DNA of 64,000 bases from Capitella teleta (taxonomy: Eukaryota; Annelida; Polychaeta; Capitellidae). Positions within the stretch are counted from its first letter, which is position 1, and each line of letters opens with the position of its first letter. Shown here in pieces: positions 54,236-64,000 of this stretch. The position numbers were made by a program, and so were the translations under genes. Below the pieces are notes generated by a model. The model did no database searches and was not told where the DNA came from. It saw only the letters and a list, made by a program, of their open reading frames with translations. The stretch is from assembly GCA_000328365.1 (NCBI GenBank), contig KB300908.1, forward strand, positions 139,928 to 203,927, in the 5' to 3' direction.

Positions 54236-57200
54236 ATGCTAACAGGTTACCTGGCTAGCTGCGCAAGCACGCGGCCACCTGTGCGCTCCACCCAGCAGCG
54301 ACGACAGCAACCCTGCCATCTGCAATGCCCTCCTGGGCTTTGCGGTGGCGAGCCTGCAGAGTTCGACGGCTCACAGTCTCCATCGTGTATTATTGGGCTA
54401 CTTCACGCCTGTCATCATTCACGACGCAAAGGAGGCTCTGTGGGCGCAAGAGCCCCCTGACCAGATGACCAAGAAACTGGAGAGGAAAGGCTCAAAAGCT
54501 AAATCAAAAGAGGAATTTGAAGTCGATGATATCATTGATGCGCTGTCTGCACTGGACAAGAAGGATGCTATGCCCCTTGTGCATATCCTCGCTTCGCAGT
54601 TGTTCACACTGCCCAGGATGAGACCTGAGGAGACGCTCTCCATCCAGCTGATGGAGCGCCTTGGAGCTCTGGAGCAGCGAGTGAACGACCTGAGCGATAA
54701 CCTGGTCGTGTCATCCAGGACCAATCAAGCTCTGAGTCAAAGTGAGTGAGTGAGTGATTGGGGTTTTACGGCTCCACCCAACCCGTTCGGGTGATACGGG
54801 CGCCAGAACAGAAGGCCCGGGACCGGGGCTCCCCCTACTCTTAACGATAAATCCCAAGGGTTTTTTATCCTGCATATCACCATAGACAGTAGTACACAGC
54901 GCCCAGCCTTGTTATGCAGTTGGGCAGCACTGCAGAGTCACCAAAGAATTACAATTGTAATTCACAACCATAACGCCCGTGGCCTGATCGGGTCTCGAAC
55001 CCAGGACCTCGACCCCCACGGTCGGCATAGGATTGTAGTCAGCGGTTTAACCCACTGCGCTATCCGGTGCTCTGAGTCAAAGGGTCAACAACCTGGAGGT
55101 GCAGAGGGTGGCAGAGCACCCACCAAAGGGGTTCGGATCTACAGAAGCAGTAATCAGCGGCGATGGTTATGAGTCAGAGAGCTATGCCACTGCTCTCAAA
55201 AAAAAGCCCAAACAGAAAGCGCAGTCTGCTCTTAAGCCAAAGCCTATACCTCGTCAATTGGTCCGTCAGGCGACCTCCAAGCTGAAAACCGTCACGGGTA
55301 CTTGCACGAATTCTGGCAACGTGAAAGGTAGCTTGCCAGCTAAGCACCTCTACGTGTACCTACGCAGCCCAGAGGTGAGGATGGATGGCGTGAAGGACCA
55401 CATCATCAAGAGTGGTGTGGGTGTGCGAGGTATTCGACGAGTCAGCAAAGACGGCTAGCTCCATGGAGCCTATAAGGTCATGATCAACGCCAAAGATATG
55501 GACTGAGTGTTGGACGAGAGCTTCTGGCTCCAGGACGTCTGCTGTCGTGAATGGATGCCCTATATTCCAAGAAATAAGGACTCAAACAAGGACGAAAATG
55601 GGGACGCTCTAAAATGAACATTCACTCAAACTCTGCAGCTATAATGTTGCAGGGTACAACCAATGTGACTGGAGTTACATACATCACCTTGTTGATACTC
55701 ACGATTTTGTTTTTCTGCAAGAGTTATGGTTACATTCCTCTGAGAGTCATTGTATTACTGATTCCTCATCAAATGTTTCAATATATTTTTTATCAGGTAT
55801 GCCGGATGATTGTGTTCATGTAGGTCGTGCTTTTGGAGGCTGCTGTATTGTGTGGAAAGCTAAATTACAGTGTAGTGTTGTGCCCATGGTGTGCGACAAT
55901 AGGAGGGTATGCGCTATCAAAACAGAAGTAGGTGCCTGTCCTTTGTTATTAGCTAACTTGTACATGCCGTGTGACACAGATCATGCTGTTGACAATCTCA
56001 ATGTTTTTATTGAGGTACTGAATGATGTTTCCAACCTAGCCGAAAGTGCTAACGTTGATTCTATAGTCATTGGTGGCGACTTGAACACTGATATTTCGCA
56101 GCAGCACTCCTGGCACACAGCTGCCCTCCTAGGGTATGTTCTAGAGAAGGACTTGTCTCTTCTCAATGGTCTTCCTATGTACAATGTTGATTACACGTAC
56201 GAGAGTGCAGCGCACAGGACTAGGTCCACCCTCGACCATTTTCTTGTGTCAAACCGGCTGTTGCTGTTGCAGCATGTTGAAAGCGTTCATGTCAAGCACA
56301 GCGTGCTAAATCCGTCGGATCATAGTGTACTTCTTATGTCCCTCAACGTGCAGGTCTCGTCAGTCCCCCAGAACCCAGCTGGCAGCAGGCGAGATCCTAA
56401 GCCACTCTGGCACAAGGCAACTGACGCTCACATCCAAGAGTATCGAGCCCGCCTCGACGACTTGAGCTCCATGGTAGCAACCCCGCTCCATGCTCTCAGG
56501 TGCAGTGGACATCAGTGTACTCAGCACGCTCATGAGCTCAGGGTGTATTATAAATCTCTTGTCGATGCTTGCCTGAGAGCCGGACTTGAATTTATTCCAC
56601 ACTCAACTCAGAGGGGTGGAAACTCGAGATCACCAGTTCCCATGTGGTCAGGTTTTGTACAGCCGCTGCGAGACCAAGCTATGTTCTGGCAGGCACTATG
56701 GAAAGAGTGTGGGTCTCCTGCTACCGGAGAAGTTGCGCTGGTTCGGAGAAGTACGAGGGCGCCCTACCATCGAGCAATTTGGCACCTGAAACGAAATGAT
56801 GAACTCGCCCGGTTTTGCGCAATGGGTGAAGATTTCATTGGAGGCGGCCATGGAGACTTCTGGAGTGAAGTCAGGAGGATGCGCGAAAGAGGAGAAGCTG
56901 CGCCTTCCTGCGTTCCTGTGTTGATGGTGAATTTACAGACTTTGGTATCACGGCTCTGTTCGAAACCAAATATCGCACTCTCTACAACGTACAGTGTTGG
57001 TTTTGATCCCCGGAAAATGCAAGAACTGGTTGAAGAAACGAACCAGAATGTTCTGCTACACCAGGACTGCCCCTCTCATCTCATTAGGCATGAAAAACTG
57101 ATCGCCTGCATGAAAGATCTCCAGCCCAAAAAGCACGATGGGGATCTGGGCTATTATGCGGATCACTTGCGGCATGCCCCCCACCGTTTCTCCTGTTTTC

Positions 57201-57430
57201 TCCTGATAGTTCTCAATGCACTTCTGTCTCACGGAGTTGTACCACAGGAAATGTGCATCTCCACGGTGACCCCTAGCCCGAAGAGTAAGCGAAAGAGTCT
57301 GAAGATTTTTCTCATCAAGTACAGCGCTTTGTCACAAACGTCGGACATGCAATTTGGCTTTAAAAGAAAGCACAGTAACATGCAGTGCTCTTTTATCGTG
57401 AGGGAAGTACTACACCTCCAGAAGCTCTGA
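54236..57430 (+). mobile_element. LINE (CR1/L2/jockey-like group), incomplete
   Basis: ORF1-like coding occurs in pieces: 54345-54749 (KKLERKGSKAKSKEEFEVDD, then a coiled-coil-like EETLSIQLMERLGALEQRV) and 55080-55458 (SLPAKHLYVYLRSPEVRM), split by a SINE. ORF2 runs from about 55690 to 57430. Its APE endonuclease motifs are FLQELW (about 55720), GGDLNTD (about 56073), RSTLDHFLVSN and PSDHSV (about 56312). It then has a reverse transcriptase start (HDGDLGYYADHL, CISTVTPSPKSKRKS) that jumps by deletion to MQFGFKRKHSNMQCSF. The catalytic YxDD part and the 3' end are gone. The family label rests on motif style only. Confidence 0.8.
54744..55068 (-). mobile_element. tRNA-derived SINE, copy E, nested in the LINE
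   Basis: Minus-strand copy with its head at about 54985-55068: A-box TAGCGCAGTGGG and B-box GGTTCGAGACCC. The tail is a short (TCAC)n run at 54744-54756. It is flanked by an exact 14-bp target duplication, GCTCTGAGTCAAAG (54730-54743 and 55069-55082). It interrupts LINE ORF1, so it is younger than the LINE insertion. It is about 325 bp and appears full length. Confidence 0.92.
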
Positions 57431-58816
57431 TGTTGATATCACCCTGCTGGACGCTTTGAAAACGTTTGATCGTGTCGAATTTACCTGTGTATATATATAT
57501 ATGAATTTGATGACAGGCTTTTTGACTACATGCAAGCATTTTTTTTTCTTCTTCGTGAGGTTCTTGTTCCAGGTTCCAGTCCGGTTCCAGCCGTAACAAA
57601 CGTATTGTTCTTGTATGGTTAACTGATTATCTAGTGGCACTATAATAGATCGAGCTTGTAGCCTTGTAGTCTGCAAACTGTAGTATCCTTTCATATTACC
57701 GTACATGTATTGCTCTTAGGTAAACTTTTCTCTAAGTTACCCTACTTTACTACGTGCAGCTTCAAGTTGAAGTATTCTTGCTTTCGTGTTTGTAATGTTC
57801 TTTGCAAACTCGTTTACCTGATTGTATGTACCTTGCCTAGTTACATGCCCAAGTACTCTTAATAAAGCGGTCAGCCTCCAATCAGCCTTCACCATTCTTG
57901 AATAATTGTGAGAAACAGTAATTAATTGTTCGTTGCTCATTACCAGATTATACTCTGCTTGAAATTTATGGAAAAAGAAATTGAAAACGAGAATGAATGA
58001 AAATTTTCAACAAAGACTTTATTGGGTCGTTTTCAACAACGCCATTAGCAGCCGTGAAAAAGAAAGATGGTCCCAACTGGCTCTCAAAGTACACGATCAT
58101 GTCGTATGTCATAAGAAATATGCGGAGAATGATTACATAACAGCTCCGTGTGCTTTTCTGGCAGTTTGACATTCTAGTTTTACGAGTACCCTTTACAGCG
58201 TCTGAAACAGCACCATTTAAAATGAAATAACAGAGTACTCGACGATGATGATGCAATAATTATAGTAATACAAAGATCTTGCACACTTTTAAATATTTGA
58301 TTTGTTTTTCCATGGAGATTCATACGGTGGAAACAGCTGACATATTATTTTGTGATTTATGTATTTTTAAATAAATAATTAGAAGAGATCGTTCTTAATA
58401 AACAAATTTGAGAAGTTGAGAGCACATAGCAGTAGTACAACAGGAGGGCCTCTCTAATTAACAGAGCTATCGGCTACAGTAAGATCGCCTTTTTTTAAAC
58501 TAACCCAATGAGTGATGATATCTAAATGCTACACTCGGGATAACAAAACTACAGAGGAATGATTAAAAACAAACTATGTTCGTGAAACACAAATATGATA
58601 CAACACGTGAAGTAGAAGATCAACTAAGAAAACAACAGCTAAAATAGATGAGGAGTAGTAGACAAGTAGAAGCTCAGCATTTTTTTCAGTTTTTTGTTTG
58701 TTGGAACTTCTAATAATAACAAGATTAAATAGCAAAGATTGAAGTTCATGGGCATTCAAAACCGTTCCGTTGAAACACAAGTCGTCATCACGTCGTTGCT
58801 TTGGTGGTTGCAGTCT
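57431..58816. other. gene-free stretch and TP53INP 3' region
   Basis: No coding sequence is recognised. The right part is the likely 3' UTR of the minus-strand TP53INP gene. Confidence 0.4.
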
Positions 58817-59783
58817 TCAGTGCAACATGCTGCGATTGTTGCTGCGTCCACTGGGCTGCATCATGCGTTCGGAGCGGCGTGGCCGGCGACAACTGTTGTT
58901 GTGCTTTTGCACGCGGTTGTTGCGCTGCATGACGTTGCGCGCCAGGCGTTGTTGTTCGTGCTTTTTGACGGCTTTTTGCATAGACCTTTGCGTGACTTTA
59001 CGTGACGCGATGGCAGTGTTGATGGCAAGTGGGTGAGGGCGGGACGCCTGCACTCGCTGCGAACGAACCGCTTCCTCCTCGACGTCCGATTCCTCGCTTT
59101 CCTCCCCGGCACTCCGGCCCCTGCCGCCCCTCTGCCCCAAAGAGTACACCGACATACTGGGATGCTCAATGAGCAGGTTCTCCAGAGGGTCCGACCTGGC
59201 TGAGCCAGCTGCTGTAAAACAAGAAGGAGGAGTCACAAGCCAGCTCTCACAAAGACTGGGGTGCAGGATGTGCACTGGGGTGGAGCGGCCACTGCTGCCA
59301 TTGGGGGTGACGTCTGCACTTCCTCTGAACCGGCAACGCGGAGAACGAGGGGGAGACCCTGCAATCATCAAACAAGGGGTGAGTTTCATGCGCTGGGGCG
59401 GTTAGCCAGCACAGGGTGGCCCAAGAAAATATATACACTATTTCAGGTATTTCTTTGAGCCACCCTGTGCACTGAAAAAGGGAAAAGCTTTCTTCGTCTG
59501 GAACTCTGTGCATACAGGGAAGCTCAAAGCAGAAACAGGCACGAACAAGCAGCTAAAAAATTAATCAAGGGTCTAAATTTAATCCTTATTATTAATAAAA
59601 TACTCATCACAACAAATACATACTTGCTGCTTTGTCGACTAACACCCACTCCTCTTCTCCCTCCCTCGTCATCAGCCGTTCAAGGTCATCTTGAACCTCG
59701 GGAGGGTCAACGGTGGGTTGGGGGAGGTTGTCCTCTGCAGCAGAGGAAGCACCAAACAGGTAGGAGCTGATTCCACTAAGCAT
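58817..59783 (-). CDS. TP53INP2: TP53INP1/2 family autophagy and transcription cofactor
   Basis: Two coding exons: 59624-59783 and 58817-59358 (phase A|GG), giving 233 residues (human TP53INP1 240, TP53INP2 220). The N-terminus MLSGISSYLFG matches the family start (MFQRLSSLFF-like). EEEWVLVDKA at about 44-53 is an acidic-flanked W-x-x-V LC3-interacting region in the family's usual place. ESWLVTPPSCFTA and DPLENLLIEHPSMSVY are the hallmark central motifs. The C-terminus is basic and Q/R/N-rich (QRLARNVMQRNNRVQKHNN), the expected nuclear and nucleolar-targeting region. Family members shuttle to autophagosomes and coactivate nuclear receptors and p53. It could be the single ancestor of both human copies, so the symbol is approximate. 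An acceptor at about 59881 indicates a noncoding first exon. The intron holds a 62-bp hairpin. Confidence 0.92.
59409..59470. repeat. 62-bp hairpin with mariner-like ends
   Basis: Arms GCACAGGGTGGCCCAAGAAA and, on the other strand, GCACAGGGTGGCTCAAAGAA nearly complete a palindrome around a 20-bp AT-rich loop. CACAGGGTGGC(C)CAA is a common mariner terminal motif. There is no clear TA flank. Confidence 0.7.
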
Positions 59784-62700
59784 CTTTACTTTTTCTTGAT
59801 TTGCTTGCTTTGAGTTGTAAAATCTCTTTAATACTGTTGGCTGAGTGGCGAATGAACGTTTGGCGATCGATTTGGCAACCTGAAAAGGAGTGAGGAAAAA
59901 TTAGGATTTCGACATCATGGCGCAATGCATATTGCAAGAACGATGTGAAATATTGAGTTTGTGTTAATGAGATTGCTGCATAGCGAGAGGGGGCGTGGCT
60001 TTGTTTAATATCCACAGCTGCAGGGGTTCTGTTATAAAGGGGACCTCACCATGAACCAGGCACCGGTTGCATGAACCTGAATTTAACCTGTAACTTATTA
60101 GCATATAAAGTCCTTGGGTTGGCGAATGTTCGCATTCATGCATGATTATAATTTTATAATACAGTAGACAAATTTTAATGATCAATGTTCTGTTAACTAT
60201 TAACATATGCTGATTTATATATGCTTCAATTGCTGTGTTTGCCCGCAGAATCGTACAATAAGAATTAGTCATACTAAGCATAAATTATTTCACCACAATT
60301 GACCGGTCACGATCGCCAATTAACCTGATGCTGTTGTGGTCAGCTTGGGTCAAGTCAGTTCAGTTCGTATAGACCGTTAAATTGAGGATATACGCTAATC
60401 ACTAGTATGCAAGAAATTGAGTAATCAATCAAATACTTGTCAATGAAAAATAAGTCTAATGCATATATAAATCTACGTTAATAGAAAGCATAAAATTCAT
60501 AAGAACAATTTCACCAATTAAGTTTTAATTAGAGCCTCGGTCATAATTGGTTTAATTATAATTATAACCATACAAACGAATCAAAGAAACTAAAGAATGC
60601 ATCACAACTTGAACTTGAAACCCACTTGAGTTGATTGGGTCGCCGATCGGCCAAGGTCACAATTTGCTCGACTTATCAACTATCGACCGGTCAGCCAATA
60701 ACAGGCAATCAACCATACAGGCAGGGAAAAAACCTTTAAGAATTAATTTAGTGCATGGTTTGGTATTAATTTAAGAATATATTCAGTTTTCTACAATATA
60801 GACACAATAAATGATAGATATTACACCAGCAACGATATGTTTATGTATATTGGATTAATAATTACATATATAGTATATTATACAGTGCCCATAATTACGT
60901 ACCAGACCTGTGTAAGTGCAAGGAAGTTGACTAAATTTATCCCTTTATCAGTCGATCTTCTCTCTCACGAATGAAACAGCTGATTGCTCAAATGTGATCA
61001 GCTGTAGACTACATGTTAGTTTTGTGCTTGCATCATCTTTTTGACGACCTTAATTTGGCACCAATCCAAAACCAGATCCAGCATCTATACTCATTGCATA
61101 ATAAAGGCTGCTTAAACTTTATTTAGCAACCTGTATATTAATCTATAGTTGTCCTTAGCAATGGATGATGTCACGGAATTCTTAGTTTTATCGATTTCCT
61201 GCATGTGGCCTGCGAGTATTGTATACGTGTACACGTCCATCGTATGCAAGAACATTTGCAAATTTGGCAGCTAAATATCGTAATATTAACGATGCCCACT
61301 GTTTACTTGTAATATATTTTGCGTATGCATTTTATTGCATTCGGGGAAGTTGTAATAGGAGAAGGATTACATGTACGATGCGCAATTGAAGCTCCGACGA
61401 TTTATAGGCCTGGATGCATGATAGTGGAAAGTTACTTGGGTAATGTATATGACCTTCGTGAAGGAGAAATTCAGAACCATCCAAGAAAGTTCTGAGCATA
61501 GTGCCGGGAATCTATGCCTGACTAATTCGAGGGCGTGGCACAAAACATCATTAGATTAAATCTGATAATTGAATTACAAAAAGAAACGCAGTTACAAAGA
61601 TGGGCGTTTACCCGATTAAGCTGGTTTAGTCAGCTGCGATGCGATACCAGTCGACAAAATTTTACAATTAATGCCGAATTTTGAATGAAATTTCCACAAA
61701 AACTTACCGTTAATGTAATGTTAGATGTATGTTGCACCTTATGACACTATGTTTGTGAAAAGTAGAGGGTTTTCTTCGACGAAAATCGAGTTTTATCTCA
61801 GGAATTTGCTTAAACGGCGAATCTTTTCTTCTCAGCAACACAGCTGATGGTGTTTACGTTTTGGTGTTGGGAGACGTTGATTGGCTGGAGCTTTCCAAAT
61901 ATGGATTGTATTATAATATTATAATGAGAGAGCTGAGCGCTGATTGGCTTGACGTCAGAGGATATGCCATATAAGGGATCCATTATGACATTATAATGAG
62001 CTTGGTCACGTGATGACAACATAAATGTTATCACCAAGAGAAAAATAAGATTGCGAAGATGCTTATATCATACACTTTCGACTTGAAAATTTGAGCATAT
62101 ATATCACACAATTAAAACAAAGACCCTACGAATGTAAATCTAGCCGTCATACCTAACGAATTATTTAATGTCCATCAATTTCCCCAGCGACGCCACGACG
62201 GAGTTTTCTTTTGTCTGCATAAATTATCAATGACGTTATGGACGCTATTTTAGCTTTTGCTGACGACGCTCTGCTTATTTCTCCACTGCTTCAGCAATTT
62301 ACAAAAAAGTAGAGCAGTTTGTATCATATGGAAGGCAAAATACCGAATTATGCAAAGCAATAAAATACTGCAGCGATGTTTTGTTTATATTAACAAGTAG
62401 ACACACGGAATTTATGTTAATGAGTTATGATAATCAGCCAACCGTCACATGACCGCCGGAAGTAAACAAGAAATTTACTTCGATATCATCAGGTGCTACT
62501 GAATCATATCTAAAAATTCTCAAATCTGCCGTGTGACATTTGTTTCTTGGGCTAAAGTGGCGATAATAACGTTGGAGAATTGTCCATAAGTCTCAACGAT
62601 TGACAGTCGTTTTGCAAGAAGCAATTCAGAAGGACAACTCCCATACTGTGAGTGCGATTGAGGTGAGCGATAATATATACTTTTCTTGATTTGTCTGTAA

Positions 62701-62788
62701 CTGTAACTGAGGCTTCAAAGTCTATCACCTAATGAAATATAATTTTCACCATAATATGATTTAAACATCACATTTTTCATATCTTCAG
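59784..62788. other. TP53INP-IST1 divergent intergenic and leaders
   Basis: Three kb, AT-rich, with no further gene. A CCGGAAGT (ETS core) at 62456-62463 lies close to the presumed IST1 start. A noncoding IST1 exon appears to end at 62662 (GATTGAG|GTGAGC), and its partner acceptor is at 62787-62788. Around 61910-62000 there are repeated ATTATAATATTATAATGAG-type palindromes. Confidence 0.4.
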
Positions 62789-62805
62789 GTTTCCTCATAT
62801 CAACC

Positions 62806-64000
62806 ATGTTTAGTGGGAAGAGTTGCAACTACTTGAAGTTGCGTACAAATCTACGACTGGCTATCAATCGACTGAAGTTATTGGAGAAGAAGAAGAGTAA
62901 GTTATAACTCATAATAACTGTAATTCATCATCATGTTCTAATCAATTTCAGCTGAGCTTGCGCTGAAAGCTCGTAAGGAGATTGCTGATTATATAAGCAA
63001 CGGGAAAGATGACCGTGCAAGAATCAGGGTATGTCTTCACAAATTGTATCGTGTATTTTTATACATTTAAATTGTTTTCAATAGGTGGAGCACATTGTAC
63101 GGGAGGACTACATGGTGGAAGCAATGGAAATAATAGAAATGTTTTGTGATCTTCTTTTAGCACGATTTGGTCTTGTTGAAAAAATGAAGTAATTATATTA
63201 ACATTTTCACTTGTTTTTCTATTATATTCTTTGATATTTCTAGAGAAATGGATCCTGGCTTAGAAGAGGCGATTGCAACGATTCTGTGGTCTGCTCCATA
63301 TTTGTCGGCTGATATCCTTGAAATGAAAGAGGTTTGAGATCAATTCATCTGAAGATCGATTGTAATTTTTGTGAATTTATTTTTGTAGATTCAAAAACAG
63401 CTTACTAATAAATACAGCAAAGAATATGTCGAAATGTGTCACAGAAACGGATTTGAAAATGTCAACGAACAGGTCATGCACAAGATGTCCATAGCAGCTC
63501 CACCGAAAATCCTCATTGAAAATTACATGGTGGAAATTGCCAAAACTTACAAAGTGCCCTTTGAACCTGATCTTGCTCTCCTCAATGTGGGTCTTTTTCA
63601 GAACAGAATTTAGAATCTAACTTTGAATAAATTATTTCCGCAGGATGAGCCAGCAGCTGAAGCGGAAGATTTAATCAAACTTGACTCAGCAAGTGGAAGC
63701 ATTGGCTTTGAATCCTACGATAACGAAATGAACGAACGAAAAAAACCTCCGACTCCTCCTGGACCAGGAGGCTCTGACTTCCCTGGTTTTGGAGGAGGAA
63801 GAGGGGGAGGAGGTGGTGGAGGAGGTGGACTTCCGGTGCTCCCTCCGTCTGCTCCTCAAAATCCTCCTTTGGTTCCGCACAATCCTCAAATGCCTCCAGG
63901 ATCGGTTCAAGTGATGCCTCCTCTGCAGGACTACAACACGGTTCCTCCTTATGAACCTCCTCCTGGAATGCTTCCTCCTCCTGTTCCTGCAATGCCGCCA
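62806..64000 (+). CDS. IST1: IST1 orthologue, ESCRT-III-like protein (3' end beyond window)
   Basis: Exons 62806-62896, 62952-63028, 63085-63188, 63244-63331, 63389-63586 and 63644 to beyond 64000, with introns of 55-57 nt. 305 residues are visible. Residues 1-185 form the Ist1/ESCRT-III helical core: LRTNLRLAINRLKLLEKKKT, ALKARKEIADYISNGKDDRA, VEHIVREDYMVEAMEIIEMF and APPKILIENYMVEIAKTYKV. These match human IST1 closely, including the basic first helix. Residues from about 187 turn into a Gly run (about 235-250) and a Pro-rich linker (PPLQDYNTVPPYEPPPG), as in IST1, where the C-terminal MIM motifs that bind VPS4 and spastin MIT domains follow. Those motifs lie outside this window. IST1 works in endosomal sorting, abscission and membrane tubule scission. 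The start matches the family N-terminus (MFSGKSCNYLKLRTNLRLAI). Confidence 0.95.

Overview
The window is animal nuclear DNA, AT-rich and rich in repeats. The genes have canonical GT-AG introns and metazoan orthologues: a cilium/centrosome protein (LRRCC1-like), LENG1, SmD1, CCDC113, the CK2 catalytic subunit, a TP53INP autophagy protein and IST1. Many introns fall in a tight class of about 51-62 nt beside a few of hundreds of bases. The organism is most likely a marine invertebrate; a sponge would fit the tiny introns, but the sequence does not settle the phylum.

Layout: 0-5.4 kb has no gene and holds a 240-bp repeat and a SINE. 5.4-7.9 kb (-) is an LRRCC1/VFL1-like LRR gene. 8-15.3 kb is repeat territory with a pogo/Tigger-like relic, SINE pieces and a second copy of the 240-bp repeat. 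15.4-18.1 kb (+) LENG1 and 18.6-20.0 kb (-) SNRPD1 are convergent. 20.3-21.7 kb is a LINE fragment, and 22-26 kb is mostly empty with short tandem repeats. 26.4-33.8 kb (+) is a 2461-codon single-exon zinc-finger giant. 34.8-37.6 kb (-) CCDC113 and 38.5-43.7 kb (+) CK2 alpha are divergent from a shared promoter region. 45.3-52.0 kb (-) is a second zinc-finger giant. 52.9-57.4 kb holds SINE copies and a LINE, one SINE nested in the LINE. 58.8-59.8 kb (-) TP53INP and 62.8 kb onward (+) IST1 (running off the end) are divergent.

The main discovery candidate is the pair of giant zinc-finger genes. Each is a tandem array of about 14-15 units of roughly 120-150 residues. Each unit holds three Cys2/His2 modules, the middle one with an unusually long C-to-H spacer (about 23-26 residues instead of 12). 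Each array ends in three ordinary C2H2 fingers. The two copies match unit by unit at the C-terminal end, so the array existed before the gene duplicated. They point toward each other on either side of CCDC113 and CK2 alpha. One has two AT-hooks, and both have SUMO-consensus lysines and acidic runs. I know no family with this layout.

A second strong observation is a tandem pair of 60-nt exon 5 versions in CK2 alpha. They would swap residues 123-142 (human numbering), the region that lines the CK2 alpha-D pocket. Mobile elements include a hAT-type non-autonomous element in CK2 intron 3 with perfect 20-bp inverted ends and an 8-bp target duplication, a TTAA-ended piggyBac-like element a few bases from a LENG1 splice donor, and a tRNA-derived SINE family with five recognisable copies.
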